A DNA stretch of 64,000 nucleotides from DASUNQ01 sp035536455 (GTDB lineage: Bacteria > Acidobacteriota > Thermoanaerobaculia > Multivoradales > UBA5704). Shown piece after piece: positions 44,399-52,851 of the stretch. The stretch lies in contig DATLOC010000052.1 in the NCBI GenBank assembly GCA_035536455.1, forward strand, positions 1-64,000. Direction: 5' to 3'. Position numbers and translations under genes: made by a program. The first letter of the stretch is position 1. Every line of letters starts with the position of its first letter. Under the pieces are notes generated by a model. It did no database searches. It was not told the origin of the DNA and was given only the letters and a program-made list of their open reading frames with translations.

Positions 44399-47398
44399 TT
44401 AACCCCCTCCCGTCCGCAAGATATTGAGCCGCGCGCGACTCTGCTGCGCAAGGAGTGGAACCAAAACCTCCTCGGCTGTCTCTAGAACCGCTTGTGGTGT
44501 CGAGAGGCCACGCTGCCACAGACCCAAATATTCGCCGCGCGTGAGTTGGATGGGAAGCTCCAGTAACGGTAGAGCGACGTCCGGAAGACCAAACTCTAGT
44601 TGCTTGAGCAGAGTGTCGAGAACACTCTCATCAGCGGGACGTATCAGATTCGCAATATTCCCAACTGACCGCAAGAGATAGCGTGTAGTGTCGGCGTATG
44701 CCCGGACGTTTCCATACTCGATCGGAAAGAATGGGTTTACCGTATGAGAGTCCTCGATCTCGGATACTGCTACACCCTGGATCCATGACCAAAGAATACT
44801 GGCCCTCTTCGCGCGGGAGAAATACACGAATTCATCTCCCGCGCCCCGCTGCAGCAATCGAACGATCTCCTGCCCGTAATGCTGCGCGATTCTGCCAGGC
44901 CACACCCGATCCCGCGTACCCTTTTTGGCCAGAGGCGTATACGCGTCAGCCTCTGAAAGTGACTGGGTGAGACCCATCAGAGTCACGGGAGAAATACGCT
45001 CTGGGGGCAGGGCACGCAAGGCCTCCACTAAACGGAGAACACTACGGAAGGACAGAGCACTGTTGCCACATGCTTTTCCGAGGAGAGTGAGGCCGATCGC
45101 GCCCTCCTCCTCTTCCACGAGTCCGAGGGAGAGCAGCTGGGCAAGCAACTGGTCTACGCGCAACCGGATACCTGACTGCCAAGACGGATCGCGTCGAGTG
45201 GCTAGGTACCCTCCGTACGTGTGACTCAAAAGAGCCGCAACCTCGCTCCGGGGAACCTGCTTGATTTGTGCCAGCAACCGAACTATCCAAGTCTCTATCT
45301 GATCTGGATTAAAGCTCGACGTTAACCTCTCTGGACTGCCAAGTACATAGCGATCGAAATACCGGTCTCGCTCTATCGAATGTTCCGCGAGTATGATGCT
45401 CTTGCCTGCCGTGGTGTACCCCAGGCGGCCGGCGCGGCCCGCCATGTTCTTGTACTCGCTCACTGTGAACGGCTGGTCTACTTCGCCCCTAAAAACCATC
45501 TCAGCCAGGATCACTGTATCAGCGGGAGTATTGATTCCGGCCGCCAAGGTCGTCGTTGCCACGAGAACCTGCACGGCTCCAGCAGGATCACGAAACGAGT
45601 GCTCGACCGTAGCACGCTCGCCGGGCGTAAGATTCGTATTGTGGAATGCCGTTCCACCCTGGAGACTCCTCCTTAGAGAGGCTGACGTACTGGAGGCGTC
45701 GTGTTCAGGCAACTCGCGTATGGCTTCGGTCGCTGGTGGCAGGCCTAGCGCCTCCGCCAGATATTGCGCGCATCCCTGAGTAGGGCCTTTGGTGTTCCGG
45801 AAGATGAGAACTTTCTCCCCGTCGCTGACGAGCTTCCTGACAAGCGGAACAATGACGTCCTGACTTCCAGCCTTCGTCCGTCGTTGTTGAATAGATCCAG
45901 AGGGCAAAAAAGGCACAAGTTGCGAAGATCCATCCTCGGCTCTATATCTGAGCATTCCAGCACGATCCAAGACGCCTTCGGTCAAAGGGACTGGCCGCTC
46001 ATAAGTAACGAGCAAGCGAGTGTCCAGCCACTCGTGGAACCCGTTAACATCTCCAATGACCGCACTCAAGGCAAGCACCTGGGGAACCAGACCACGCTCT
46101 CGAGCGGCAATGATGTTTGTTAATATCAGCTCAAGGTTGATACCGCGCGACTGATCGGTAATGAACTGCGCTTCGTCTACGACAATGAGTCCAATTGGTT
46201 GGAGTATATGTGGCACCGCCACGCTCAGGTTTAGAAACATCTCGTACGTCAAGATGGCGAGATCGTATTGACCTCGTACCACCAACTCCGCTTGATCGCC
46301 ATGGTCACCAGTGCAGCGTACAACCCGCAGGTCAATCCGTTCCTCGTACGCGGCTCTGAATAAATCAAACTTCTCGTTCACAAGGGCCTTATACGGCAAC
46401 AGAAAAACGGCCTTCCGGCCTTCGTGTACCGCCTTTAGACCTGCCATTTCTCCAATAAATGTTTTACCAGAACTGGTAGGAGCGACTACCAGCGCAGATC
46501 CGCCCTCGAGAATATGATAGTCATTGACTGCCTGCAATTGCAGTGAGTTTAAGCCTGGGAACCGGCTTCGCCACTCGGCGATGACCTCGCTGCGAATGCC
46601 GAATGCACTCAAGTCACCAAGGTCCGCGGTAACCTGGATACCTCCATATTCCGGAAACGCCGCCAGGTAAAGATCCCCGCGCCTTAGACGCGGAAAGACT
46701 AGACCACCTACTACATTGCCAAGAAAGACTGGCGTCTGAATGACACCTAGCCGTTCCGCCTCAGCTCTAACCCTCGCCAGCACCGTTGCACCGGCAGACA
46801 GAATGTCTCTACCCCCTTCTCCGTCGTCTTCTTGCATGACGTCGATTAGGACCTTTGTAAGCAGACCATGCCGATGCAAGGGAAACTCATATGCAGACTC
46901 ATTCTCCTTGCTCGCAGCCACAAGTATTCTGCCTTCGCCTGCGAGCTCCTGAAGACCAATAACGGTCCTGGCTAGAGGACTGTCCTCGAGGACTTTTGCC
47001 GGAGCGCCACCACTGAAGCAGCAATCTAGAATGCAGAGTATTACCCGAGCGGAGGATTTCCTAAAAAGATCAGCGAGGGTCTCCATCGGCAGAGATGTAC
47101 CTGCTAAGTCGGAGATAGTCGTGTCATGCAATACGAGGCGATGATCATGGGTTCCGTGACCCGAAAAGGAGATCAGCACAACATCATCAGGACCCGCCTG
47201 CTCTAACGTACGGACGAGGTGATCTCTTACCGCGGCGAGAGTAGCTTGTTCATCTACCAGTAGCGAGTCGCGAATCTCTGGAAGCGTGTCTTTAAACAGC
47301 GAATGCAAGGCGAGAGCGTCGCGTCGCGCACCCGTCAGTTCTCGGATGTTGGGATCGTGATGTTTGTCTATTCCAATAAAAGTCGCTGTGATTGTCAT
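44399..47398 (-). CDS. Caspase-like peptidase fused to Ski2-type helicase
   Basis: A 999-residue two-domain protein, ATG 47398 chosen for GGAGG seven bases upstream. Residues 1-240 are a caspase/metacaspase peptidase: SFSGHGTHDH with His81 and ILDCCFSGG with the Cys dyad at 126-127, the usual catalytic pair. From about residue 280 a superfamily 2 helicase follows: VVAPTSSGKTFIGEMAG Walker A near 304-312, VVDEAQF (DEAQ box) near 405, LALSAVIG, VLVATTTLAAGINTP and NMAGRAGRLGY. The C-terminal 200 residues are helical. The helicase looks closest to Hel308/Ski2 types, as in some antiphage systems. It is divergent from the SymE-like gene and close to the kinase and TPR genes. Confidence 0.85.
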   Translation of the reverse strand: MTITATFIGIDKHHDPNIRELTGARRDALALHSLFKDTLPEIRDSLLVDEQATLAAVRDHLVRTLEQAGPDDVVLISFSGHGTHDHRLVLHDTTISDLAGTSLPMETLADLFRKSSARVILCILDCCFSGGAPAKVLEDSPLARTVIGLQELAGEGRILVAASKENESAYEFPLHRHGLLTKVLIDVMQEDDGEGGRDILSAGATVLARVRAEAERLGVIQTPVFLGNVVGGLVFPRLRRGDLYLAAFPEYGGIQVTADLGDLSAFGIRSEVIAEWRSRFPGLNSLQLQAVNDYHILEGGSALVVAPTSSGKTFIGEMAGLKAVHEGRKAVFLLPYKALVNEKFDLFRAAYEERIDLRVVRCTGDHGDQAELVVRGQYDLAILTYEMFLNLSVAVPHILQPIGLIVVDEAQFITDQSRGINLELILTNIIAARERGLVPQVLALSAVIGDVNGFHEWLDTRLLVTYERPVPLTEGVLDRAGMLRYRAEDGSSQLVPFLPSGSIQQRRTKAGSQDVIVPLVRKLVSDGEKVLIFRNTKGPTQGCAQYLAEALGLPPATEAIRELPEHDASSTSASLRRSLQGGTAFHNTNLTPGERATVEHSFRDPAGAVQVLVATTTLAAGINTPADTVILAEMVFRGEVDQPFTVSEYKNMAGRAGRLGYTTAGKSIILAEHSIERDRYFDRYVLGSPERLTSSFNPDQIETWIVRLLAQIKQVPRSEVAALLSHTYGGYLATRRDPSWQSGIRLRVDQLLAQLLSLGLVEEEEGAIGLTLLGKACGNSALSFRSVLRLVEALRALPPERISPVTLMGLTQSLSEADAYTPLAKKGTRDRVWPGRIAQHYGQEIVRLLQRGAGDEFVYFSRAKRASILWSWIQGVAVSEIEDSHTVNPFFPIEYGNVRAYADTTRYLLRSVGNIANLIRPADESVLDTLLKQLEFGLPDVALPLLELPIQLTRGEYLGLWQRGLSTPQAVLETAEEVLVPLLAQQSRARLNILRTGGG

Positions 47399-47838
47399 AG
47401 GAAATACCTCCACTTAGTCTGAAGCAGAAATGAGCTTTCACCTTCTGCTCGTTTTAGACTGACATAGGAAGCCCAATTATACTCCTAAATCGAAGAAACA
47501 GATGTAGTTGCTCGAATATTCCATTAAGGGGGGTTGCCTTTGGCGGCAGTTTCCTACCTCTACCCCGCCTAACGGTGCTCGACTACTCTTGCCTGTAGAT
47601 AGTACCTCGTAGATTCATTTCCAATCGAACTAGCTCCCTTCTTACTGCCCAGTCCAAGAGCGCCTTCTACTTCCCCGGCGGAATGGATCTGCCGAGGGTT
47701 ACCAGAGCGGAGGTGGGAAGACCTAGGACGGACGCGAACGAGCGTAGCGCCCGCAGACAGGAGAGAAGGAACACCGGGCCGCCGCGGCAAGTGCCGCAGG
47801 CATGCGCCCGGTGGCCCGGGCTTCTATGGAGAACACGC
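47399..47838. other. Divergent control region between helicase and SymE-like gene
   Basis: About 440 bp. It contains the ribosome site of the helicase gene and AT-rich stretches (CAATTATACTCC) that could hold a minus-strand promoter. The right half is GC-rich with an inverted repeat GCCGCGGCAAGTGCCGCAGGC. A minus-strand frame from 47790 is open but lacks support. Confidence 0.5.
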
Positions 47839-48420
47839 ATGAAGCGAAGGACTTTGACGGTTGGACTCTACAGCGGCCATCGGGAGCCCGGATGGTCTCA
47901 CTCCGAGAAGCAGGACAGCGTTCCGATGATCCGCCTACGCGGCCGTTGGCTCGAACGAGCGGGGTTTGCAAACGGGGCGAAGATGACGGTCGACGTCCTC
48001 CTCGGCACCCTCTCGCTGACCCTGAGCGGCCGCGCCCCGAGAACGCGCTACTCCGTCCCCGAGGCACAGCAGGTTCTCGGCACGCTCTCGGAGAAGCTCG
48101 CGGCGATCGTCGCCGGCCTCAACGAGGTCCACGACGGGCTGCCCGTACCAAAGCTTCACGACGGGCTGCTCGAGGAGGAGTTGGCGCCCGACCTGGCCGC
48201 CGAGCTCCTCGGTGCGATTGAGTGCGTCGTCGGCGACTACCTCGCAGCGGCAATCGACGCACTGGCAGCGGTCGCGAAGCTCACCAAAGAGGAATTAGAA
48301 CGGGAGCTCTGGCGAGAGCGGGCTCGGATGGAGACGATACGGCAGTTTCCTGCCGGCGCGGCCCCGTCCAACCAGGTAGAGCTTGCGCTTCCGTCTGCTT
48401 CCGCCGTCGCCGACAGCTAG
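47839..48420 (+). CDS. SymE-like protein
   Basis: A 193-residue protein. Its N-terminal 55 residues match the SymE pattern (RTLTVGLYSGHREP, then VPMIRLRGRWLERAGFANGAKMTVDV), a MazE/AbrB-like fold known for SOS-induced RNA-endonuclease toxin SymE. The remaining 135 residues are acidic helices (LHDGLLEEELAPDLAAELL) not found in SymE itself. It starts at ATG 47839 with GGAG eight bases upstream. It may be a toxin or a DNA-binding regulator of the conflict locus. Confidence 0.7.
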   Translation: MKRRTLTVGLYSGHREPGWSHSEKQDSVPMIRLRGRWLERAGFANGAKMTVDVLLGTLSLTLSGRAPRTRYSVPEAQQVLGTLSEKLAAIVAGLNEVHDGLPVPKLHDGLLEEELAPDLAAELLGAIECVVGDYLAAAIDALAAVAKLTKEELERELWRERARMETIRQFPAGAAPSNQVELALPSASAVADS

Positions 48421-48430
48421 GCACCTTCTC

Positions 48431-48462
48431 TGGGACCCCCTCCGTACGGGGGTCCCCTTTGT
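48431..48462 (+). terminator. Terminator after SymE-like gene
   Basis: GGGACCCCC with loop TCCGTA and CGGGGGTCCC, followed by CTTTGTGTTTG. A strong stem with a short U-run. Confidence 0.75.
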
Positions 48463-48518
48463 GTTTGGCCGCAGCACCATCCATCGTGTTCTCGTAGGCC
48501 TAGGGCGGGCTTGAAGTG

Positions 48519-48524
48519 CTATAC
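48519..48524 (+). promoter_or_regulatory. -10 element upstream of kinase gene
   Basis: TATACT about 75 bp before ATG 48599; a -35 TTGAAG lies nearby. Moderate support only. Confidence 0.35.
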
Positions 48525-48598
48525 TTACGCCGCTTTTCCGACCCAGGCCCAGAGAACGAGACGATCCCCTTTCCAGACCGCCTAGCTTGGAGGAAACG

Positions 48599-49726
48599 AT
48601 GGTACTAGCCGCAGGCGTTGCCAATGATGACCTACCTCCCATCGACGAGGTGCCAGCGGCTCACCTGGCTGGAAGGGAACTAGCGAATGGGTGGAGGGTC
48701 GAGGAACTTGTGGCAAGGCGCAAAGGAGCCACCGGCGGCCACTTTTCTATCTGCTACCATGCTGTGCACACGAGCGGCCGCCGCGGCTTCCTTAAAGCAC
48801 TCAACTTCCATGTGGCCGCGAGTATACCTGGCTCGTTCGCTGACATTCTGAAGGCATTTTTCGACTCGTATGTATTTGAGAGAGATCTGCTAGCCGAGTG
48901 CGGAAACCGTCGCCTCAGCAGGATCATAAATCTACTTGACCATGGCGAGGTCGACATCCCAGAAGCAGGCGTACTCGGGCGCGTACCTTATCTCATTTTC
49001 GAACCAGCGGAGGGCGACATCCGCGAGTTCCAAGCGCGACTTAACGACTTTGATCTTGCTTGGGTGTTTCGCGTGCTTAAACATGCCACGAATGGCATCG
49101 AGCAACTTCATGCCTCACACACCACTCACCAAGATTTAAAGATGTCAAATGTTCTGACCATGCAGAATGGCCGAGAGATGAAGTTGGGGGATTTGGGTCG
49201 TGCTGAGCGACGTGGTGTTACCGGACCAACTTCAGCCCTAGGTATACCCGGAGCACTGGGCTATGCTCCACCTGAGCAACTTTATGGTGCGTTCGACTAT
49301 AGTTGGGGATTGAGAAGGGCAGCGGACATATATCACTTGGGAAGCTTGGCTGTGCAGCTATTTACTGGTCATAACCTGACGAGTCTTTTACTGATGCAGT
49401 TGGAGCCGCAGTTTCGCCCCGATGCCTGGTCTGATGACTTCAAGTCAGTCATGCCTTTCATCCGAGAAGCGCATGCCACTGTCCTCCATGTTTGTGGTGA
49501 AGAGGTAAAGCGGCACTGCGACGAGCCTGCAATGGTGAATGAACTCCTCCGCGCTGTCCAGGAAATGACCGATCCCGATCCTTCTCTTCGAGGTCACCCA
49601 CGTGACCGTGCTGCTAGTACCAGCTCGTATGCGGTGCGCCGGTACGTTTCGCTGTTTAACAAGCTGTCCGCTCAGGCCGAGAGTCGCGCTCTTCGCGCGG
49701 GGGCTCAGATTGCCCAAACCGGTTGA
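48599..49726 (+). CDS. Eukaryotic-type protein kinase
   Basis: A 375-residue protein kinase. Markers: GRRGFLKALNFHV with the likely ATP-binding Lys near 65, the catalytic loop HTTHQDLKMSNVL near 176 (HRD changed to HQD), the metal-binding DLG in KLGDLGRAERR near 196, and APPEQLYGAFD with the activation segment. The C-lobe ends near 330. ATG 48599 follows TTGGAGGAAACG. No TM or sensor domain is attached; the downstream TPR gene overlaps its end by a few bases, so they are coupled. It would phosphorylate Ser/Thr, perhaps on the TPR or helicase proteins. Confidence 0.85.
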   Translation: MVLAAGVANDDLPPIDEVPAAHLAGRELANGWRVEELVARRKGATGGHFSICYHAVHTSGRRGFLKALNFHVAASIPGSFADILKAFFDSYVFERDLLAECGNRRLSRIINLLDHGEVDIPEAGVLGRVPYLIFEPAEGDIREFQARLNDFDLAWVFRVLKHATNGIEQLHASHTTHQDLKMSNVLTMQNGREMKLGDLGRAERRGVTGPTSALGIPGALGYAPPEQLYGAFDYSWGLRRAADIYHLGSLAVQLFTGHNLTSLLLMQLEPQFRPDAWSDDFKSVMPFIREAHATVLHVCGEEVKRHCDEPAMVNELLRAVQEMTDPDPSLRGHPRDRAASTSSYAVRRYVSLFNKLSAQAESRALRAGAQIAQTG

Positions 49727-51245
49727 TGACACCCGCCGCTTGATTGTGCCGCGATGGCGTCCGTTTCGAGTCGCAGCCCAAATGGGGGTGCTTGACACGC
49801 CTGACGCCGCGGGAGGGCACGACCACTTACAGCTCGCCCCCGGCGAAATCGAGGAGCTCCGCCAAGATTGGGAGAGGCACCGTACGGTCTTTCATGCTGC
49901 CGATCTCGTCGATGCTGCCTTTGTGGCGGGAAAGCCGGAAGTAGCCTTGGATGCTGCATCATTCTTAAGCCATAACGGCGTTACCGAAATCTCTAGACAA
50001 TTGGCAGGGCAGATTCTCATGCCTGCCGACAAATCCACTACCATAGTTGATCCTCCAGACATTCAGCCTTCCGAGCGTTACCAAAGAATCGCACATGGAA
50101 AGCGCCACCTAAGGATGTATCCGCGGGATCCTATTCGTTGGGTGGACCTCGCGCGGGATTATTCAATCTTAGGCCAGAATGGCCCCGCGGGCGAAGCGCT
50201 CAGGCGCGCACTTGCTCTGGCGCCGGACAGTCGGTTTGTTCTGCGATCTGCAGCCCGTTTTTTCCTTCATACGGATGAGGCTGAGCAAGCGCACGATCTT
50301 CTCCGACGAGTCACCCGCACTAATGCTGATCCCTGGCTACTAGCAGCCGAGATTGTTGCCGGTCAGATCGCGGGACGAACCAGTCGCCACATCAAACAGG
50401 GAATATCGCTCATTACAAGTGGACGTCATCACCCGCGCCATATATCTGAGCTGGCCGGCGCCATCGGGACTCTGGAGCACGAGCACGGAGACCGACGAGG
50501 CATGCGGCGCCTGTTTAGCATTGCACTCGAAGACCCAACAGAGAACACACTCGCCCAAGCCAACTGGATGGCTAGGCATGTTCGGTCCTTCGAGCGGCCA
50601 CGGGATCAGCATGAGGTCCCGCGCGCATACGAAGCGAACGCCTGGGAGGCGGTCCAAGAAGGACGGTATAGTGATGCACTCGACTTATCGTGGAAATGGT
50701 TGCTCGATGAACCATTCTCTACGCGACCCGCCTTCTTTGGGTCATGGGTGGCTGCAACAGCTTTGGAGAAGCTAGAGACTGCGATTAAGTTTATGCAAGT
50801 CATCGAGGTCGCGCACCCTACTGATCCACGTGTGCTGACGCAGTTGATTTTTTGTAATGCCGCACTCGGACGCTTATCACTTGCGGAGGAGCTTCTTGCA
50901 AAGCTACCCTTAGCAATATCTTCACACCCAGACGCTGGTCCAGCATACGAGTGGGAAATTCTCACCTCGGCAGACCTTGGACTTATTGCGTACCGCCGGG
51001 GACAGCCTGAAACGGCACGACTTCACTACCGAAATGCGATTGCTATAGCACAGTCGCGGGACAGCAAGGAAGCTGCAGCGGTCGCTATGATTTATCAGGC
51101 TCGAGAGGAGATCCGGGCAGGAACTGCCGAGAGCACGCAATTTCTGCAGGCGGCTGCGAAAGTCCTAGATGTGTTTACTCCCTCCATCAGACCTGCGTAT
51201 GAGGCACTGCTATACAGCGCAGTCCAGGTGAGCCTGTATCGCTAA
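49710..51245 (+). CDS. TPR-repeat protein
   Basis: About 510 residues of tandem helical repeats. TPR units are visible in PRDPIRWVDLARDYSILG, EALRRALALAPDSRFVLRSA, EANAWEAVQEGRYSDALDLS and DPRVLTQLIFCNAALGRLSL. I use TTG 49710, preceded by GGGGG and overlapping the kinase stop; ATG 49782 is an alternative. Such scaffolds bind partner peptides and often join kinases or peptidases. It would act with the kinase and the caspase-helicase. Confidence 0.75.
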   Translation: MPKPVDDTRRLIVPRWRPFRVAAQMGVLDTPDAAGGHDHLQLAPGEIEELRQDWERHRTVFHAADLVDAAFVAGKPEVALDAASFLSHNGVTEISRQLAGQILMPADKSTTIVDPPDIQPSERYQRIAHGKRHLRMYPRDPIRWVDLARDYSILGQNGPAGEALRRALALAPDSRFVLRSAARFFLHTDEAEQAHDLLRRVTRTNADPWLLAAEIVAGQIAGRTSRHIKQGISLITSGRHHPRHISELAGAIGTLEHEHGDRRGMRRLFSIALEDPTENTLAQANWMARHVRSFERPRDQHEVPRAYEANAWEAVQEGRYSDALDLSWKWLLDEPFSTRPAFFGSWVAATALEKLETAIKFMQVIEVAHPTDPRVLTQLIFCNAALGRLSLAEELLAKLPLAISSHPDAGPAYEWEILTSADLGLIAYRRGQPETARLHYRNAIAIAQSRDSKEAAAVAMIYQAREEIRAGTAESTQFLQAAAKVLDVFTPSIRPAYEALLYSAVQVSLYR

Positions 51246-51322
51246 TAAGTTGCGTGTCTCAAGGTAACAGACTCAAGGATCGGCTAACACCTCAGCTGCG
51301 GTTCCGACGGATTTTCCATGCT

Positions 51323-51499
51323 CTAACCTCCGACAATCCGCAGCTCAAACTCCTTGAGCTTCAGCACCTCAAGCACATAGGCAAACGCCATCTCGCAGGC
51401 CTCTTCGTGTTCCGTAGCGCGGATCGGAAACCTCTGCTCGTGGACCCGGCCGTCTGCGTCATGATGAATGACGGTCGCTGAATAGAGCCGGAGGGTCAC
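51323..51499 (-). CDS. Small protein downstream of Zn-ribbon gene
   Basis: A 58-residue frame with GTG start at 51499 (MTLRLYSATVIHHDADGRVH) and helical end (EEACEMAFAYVLEVLKLKEF). It is 15 bp downstream of the zinc-ribbon gene on the same strand and keeps a protein-like pattern. The + strand frame over the same region is less convincing. No family recognised. Confidence 0.5.
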   Translation of the reverse strand: MTLRLYSATVIHHDADGRVHEQRFPIRATEHEEACEMAFAYVLEVLKLKEFELRIVGG

Positions 51500-51514
51500 G
51501 AGAAGCCTTGCGGA

Positions 51515-51712
51515 TTAAATGGTAGTGGATGGAGCGAGCAGCAGCTCGGGGGTCCCCGGGCTCTCCCGCACGAGGGGCTGACACTCGGGACAAAGCGGCA
51601 CCTTTCGTTCTCCATCACACAGCGCCACAACGGTGGGCTGTCCGCAGCCGGTGCAGGCTTCCGCTGCACCCCGAGGCTCGACACGCTCCTCCACTACCTC
51701 AGACCCTACCAC
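51515..51712 (-). CDS. Zinc-ribbon small protein
   Basis: A 65-residue protein with CTGCGQP and CPECQP, two CxxC pairs that would bind one zinc. Its start overlaps the 3' end of the ECF sigma factor gene by 14 bp, so they are translationally linked. Possibly an anti-sigma or RNA polymerase partner; this is a positional guess. Confidence 0.65.
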   Translation of the reverse strand: MVGSEVVEERVEPRGAAEACTGCGQPTVVALCDGERKVPLCPECQPLVRESPGTPELLLAPSTTI

Positions 51713-52307
51713 TCACTTGGGTCGTGGAGGTACACGGAGCGTTCGCTACGGCTTCGGAACGCATCTTTAGGAGTCGACCGATCGCACGCGAGGAAACCGT
51801 CCGCACACTCCCCGATCGGTAGCCGAGTGCGGCGGCAACTTCCACGCTCACCATGCCCTCGCCATATCGCAGCCACAAGACCGCCGCGGCTCGGGGCGGC
51901 AGACTCGCAAGAAGCCGCGTGACATCAACCGCGCACTCTCGCGCGATCTGCGGCGCGGGCACGACGCCGGCGAGGCGTTCGAGTTCCAGATTCTCGACGC
52001 ATTCGACCCGGCTGCGCCTCCTCTTGCTCCAGTAGCTGCGACACATTCGATCGAACACACCAAGAAGCCAACCCTCCGGGGCCTTGATCTCCTGCCACCG
52101 CCGAAGGGTGCACAAGAGCGCCTCCTGGACTAGGTCATCCGCGTCCTCCGCCGGAATGCGGTAACGGCCGAGGATCGCTTTAAGGCGCGGTCGCACTCGG
52201 GGCAGCAGCTCCTCGAAAGCAGCCGCTTGCTCCCGCGCGACCCCGATCTCGGGCGGCGCAGGCCAGACGGTACGGCGTGGCATGTACCGCTGACTATATC
52301 TGCGCAA
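51699..52307 (-). CDS. ECF-type sigma factor
   Basis: A 202-residue sigma-70 family protein of the extracytoplasmic function kind. Region 2: DADDLVQEALLCTLRRWQEI and WLLGVFDRMCRSYW; region 4: LLASLPPRAAAVLWLRYGEG, then VAAALGYRSGSVRTVSSRAI with the helix-turn-helix. The start may be TTG 52307 (GGGGAAAAG just before) or ATG 52283. It is divergent from the small peptide gene at 52453, a probable target promoter. Forms a transcription unit with the zinc-ribbon and small genes. Confidence 0.88.
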   Translation of the reverse strand: MRRYSQRYMPRRTVWPAPPEIGVAREQAAAFEELLPRVRPRLKAILGRYRIPAEDADDLVQEALLCTLRRWQEIKAPEGWLLGVFDRMCRSYWSKRRRSRVECVENLELERLAGVVPAPQIARECAVDVTRLLASLPPRAAAVLWLRYGEGMVSVEVAAALGYRSGSVRTVSSRAIGRLLKMRSEAVANAPCTSTTQVSGRV

Positions 52308-52452
52308 CTTTTCCCCGAGGTGGGCTCCTGTCGTGCCCCGCGCCAGTCAACCGCCCATAGCTCCTTAGCACTTGCCTTTTAGGCGCGGAGGAAACACGGC
52401 CGCCGGCCGCCCTGGTCGGCGCGTCTTCTCCTCCGGCTCGAAAGGAAAAGTG

Positions 52453-52716
52453 ATGCGACGCAGACGCGCGGTAGTCGGGCTTCTGGCCCTCACGGTCATG
52501 CTTACAGCCGCAGCACCCGCAGTCGCCGCAGGCCGCTCGGACGCCTTCGCCGGCAGACCGGCGGGGGCCATCCTCTCCAGGCTCTGGACCCAGGTGTTCG
52601 AGCTCCTCGAGGATCTCCTGGCCCCTGCAGCGCCCCGCGGGCCGAAGGCGTCGGTAGCTGCCGACGCACCGCCCCCGCCGCCGCCAAGTCGGGGCGGAAT
52701 GGACCCGAACGGGTAG
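52453..52716 (+). CDS. Small secreted peptide precursor ending MDPNG
   Basis: An 87-residue protein: basic signal peptide MRRRRAVVGLLALTVMLTAA, likely cleaved after PAVAA, then a hydrophilic segment, Pro-rich run and C-terminal GGMDPNG. ATG follows AAAGGAAAAGTG. A second small peptide in the window (54614) ends in IDPNG. The divergent ECF sigma factor gene may control it. Peptide-signal or matrix role is inferred. Confidence 0.6.
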   Translation: MRRRRAVVGLLALTVMLTAAAPAVAAGRSDAFAGRPAGAILSRLWTQVFELLEDLLAPAAPRGPKASVAADAPPPPPPSRGGMDPNG

Positions 52717-52746
52717 CCACTTCGAGGTAGCGCTGCTGCAAAATCC

Positions 52747-52786
52747 CGCCGGCGGGCGACGCTCGCCGGCGGTCTTTCTTGCCTCC
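52747..52786 (+). terminator. Terminator after small peptide gene
   Basis: Stem CCGCCGGCG...CGCCGGCGG followed by TCTTTCTT. Ends transcription before the TPR gene. Confidence 0.8.
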
Positions 52787-52851
52787 GGTGTCACTTTTTT
52801 GGGCCTTCCGGATACCTAGCTTTTTAGGGAAGTCTCGCACCGGAGGGGCCG

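Noticed and set aside
51254..51481. + strand ORF of 75 codons
   Set aside because: The minus strand holds a better small frame that follows the zinc-ribbon gene.
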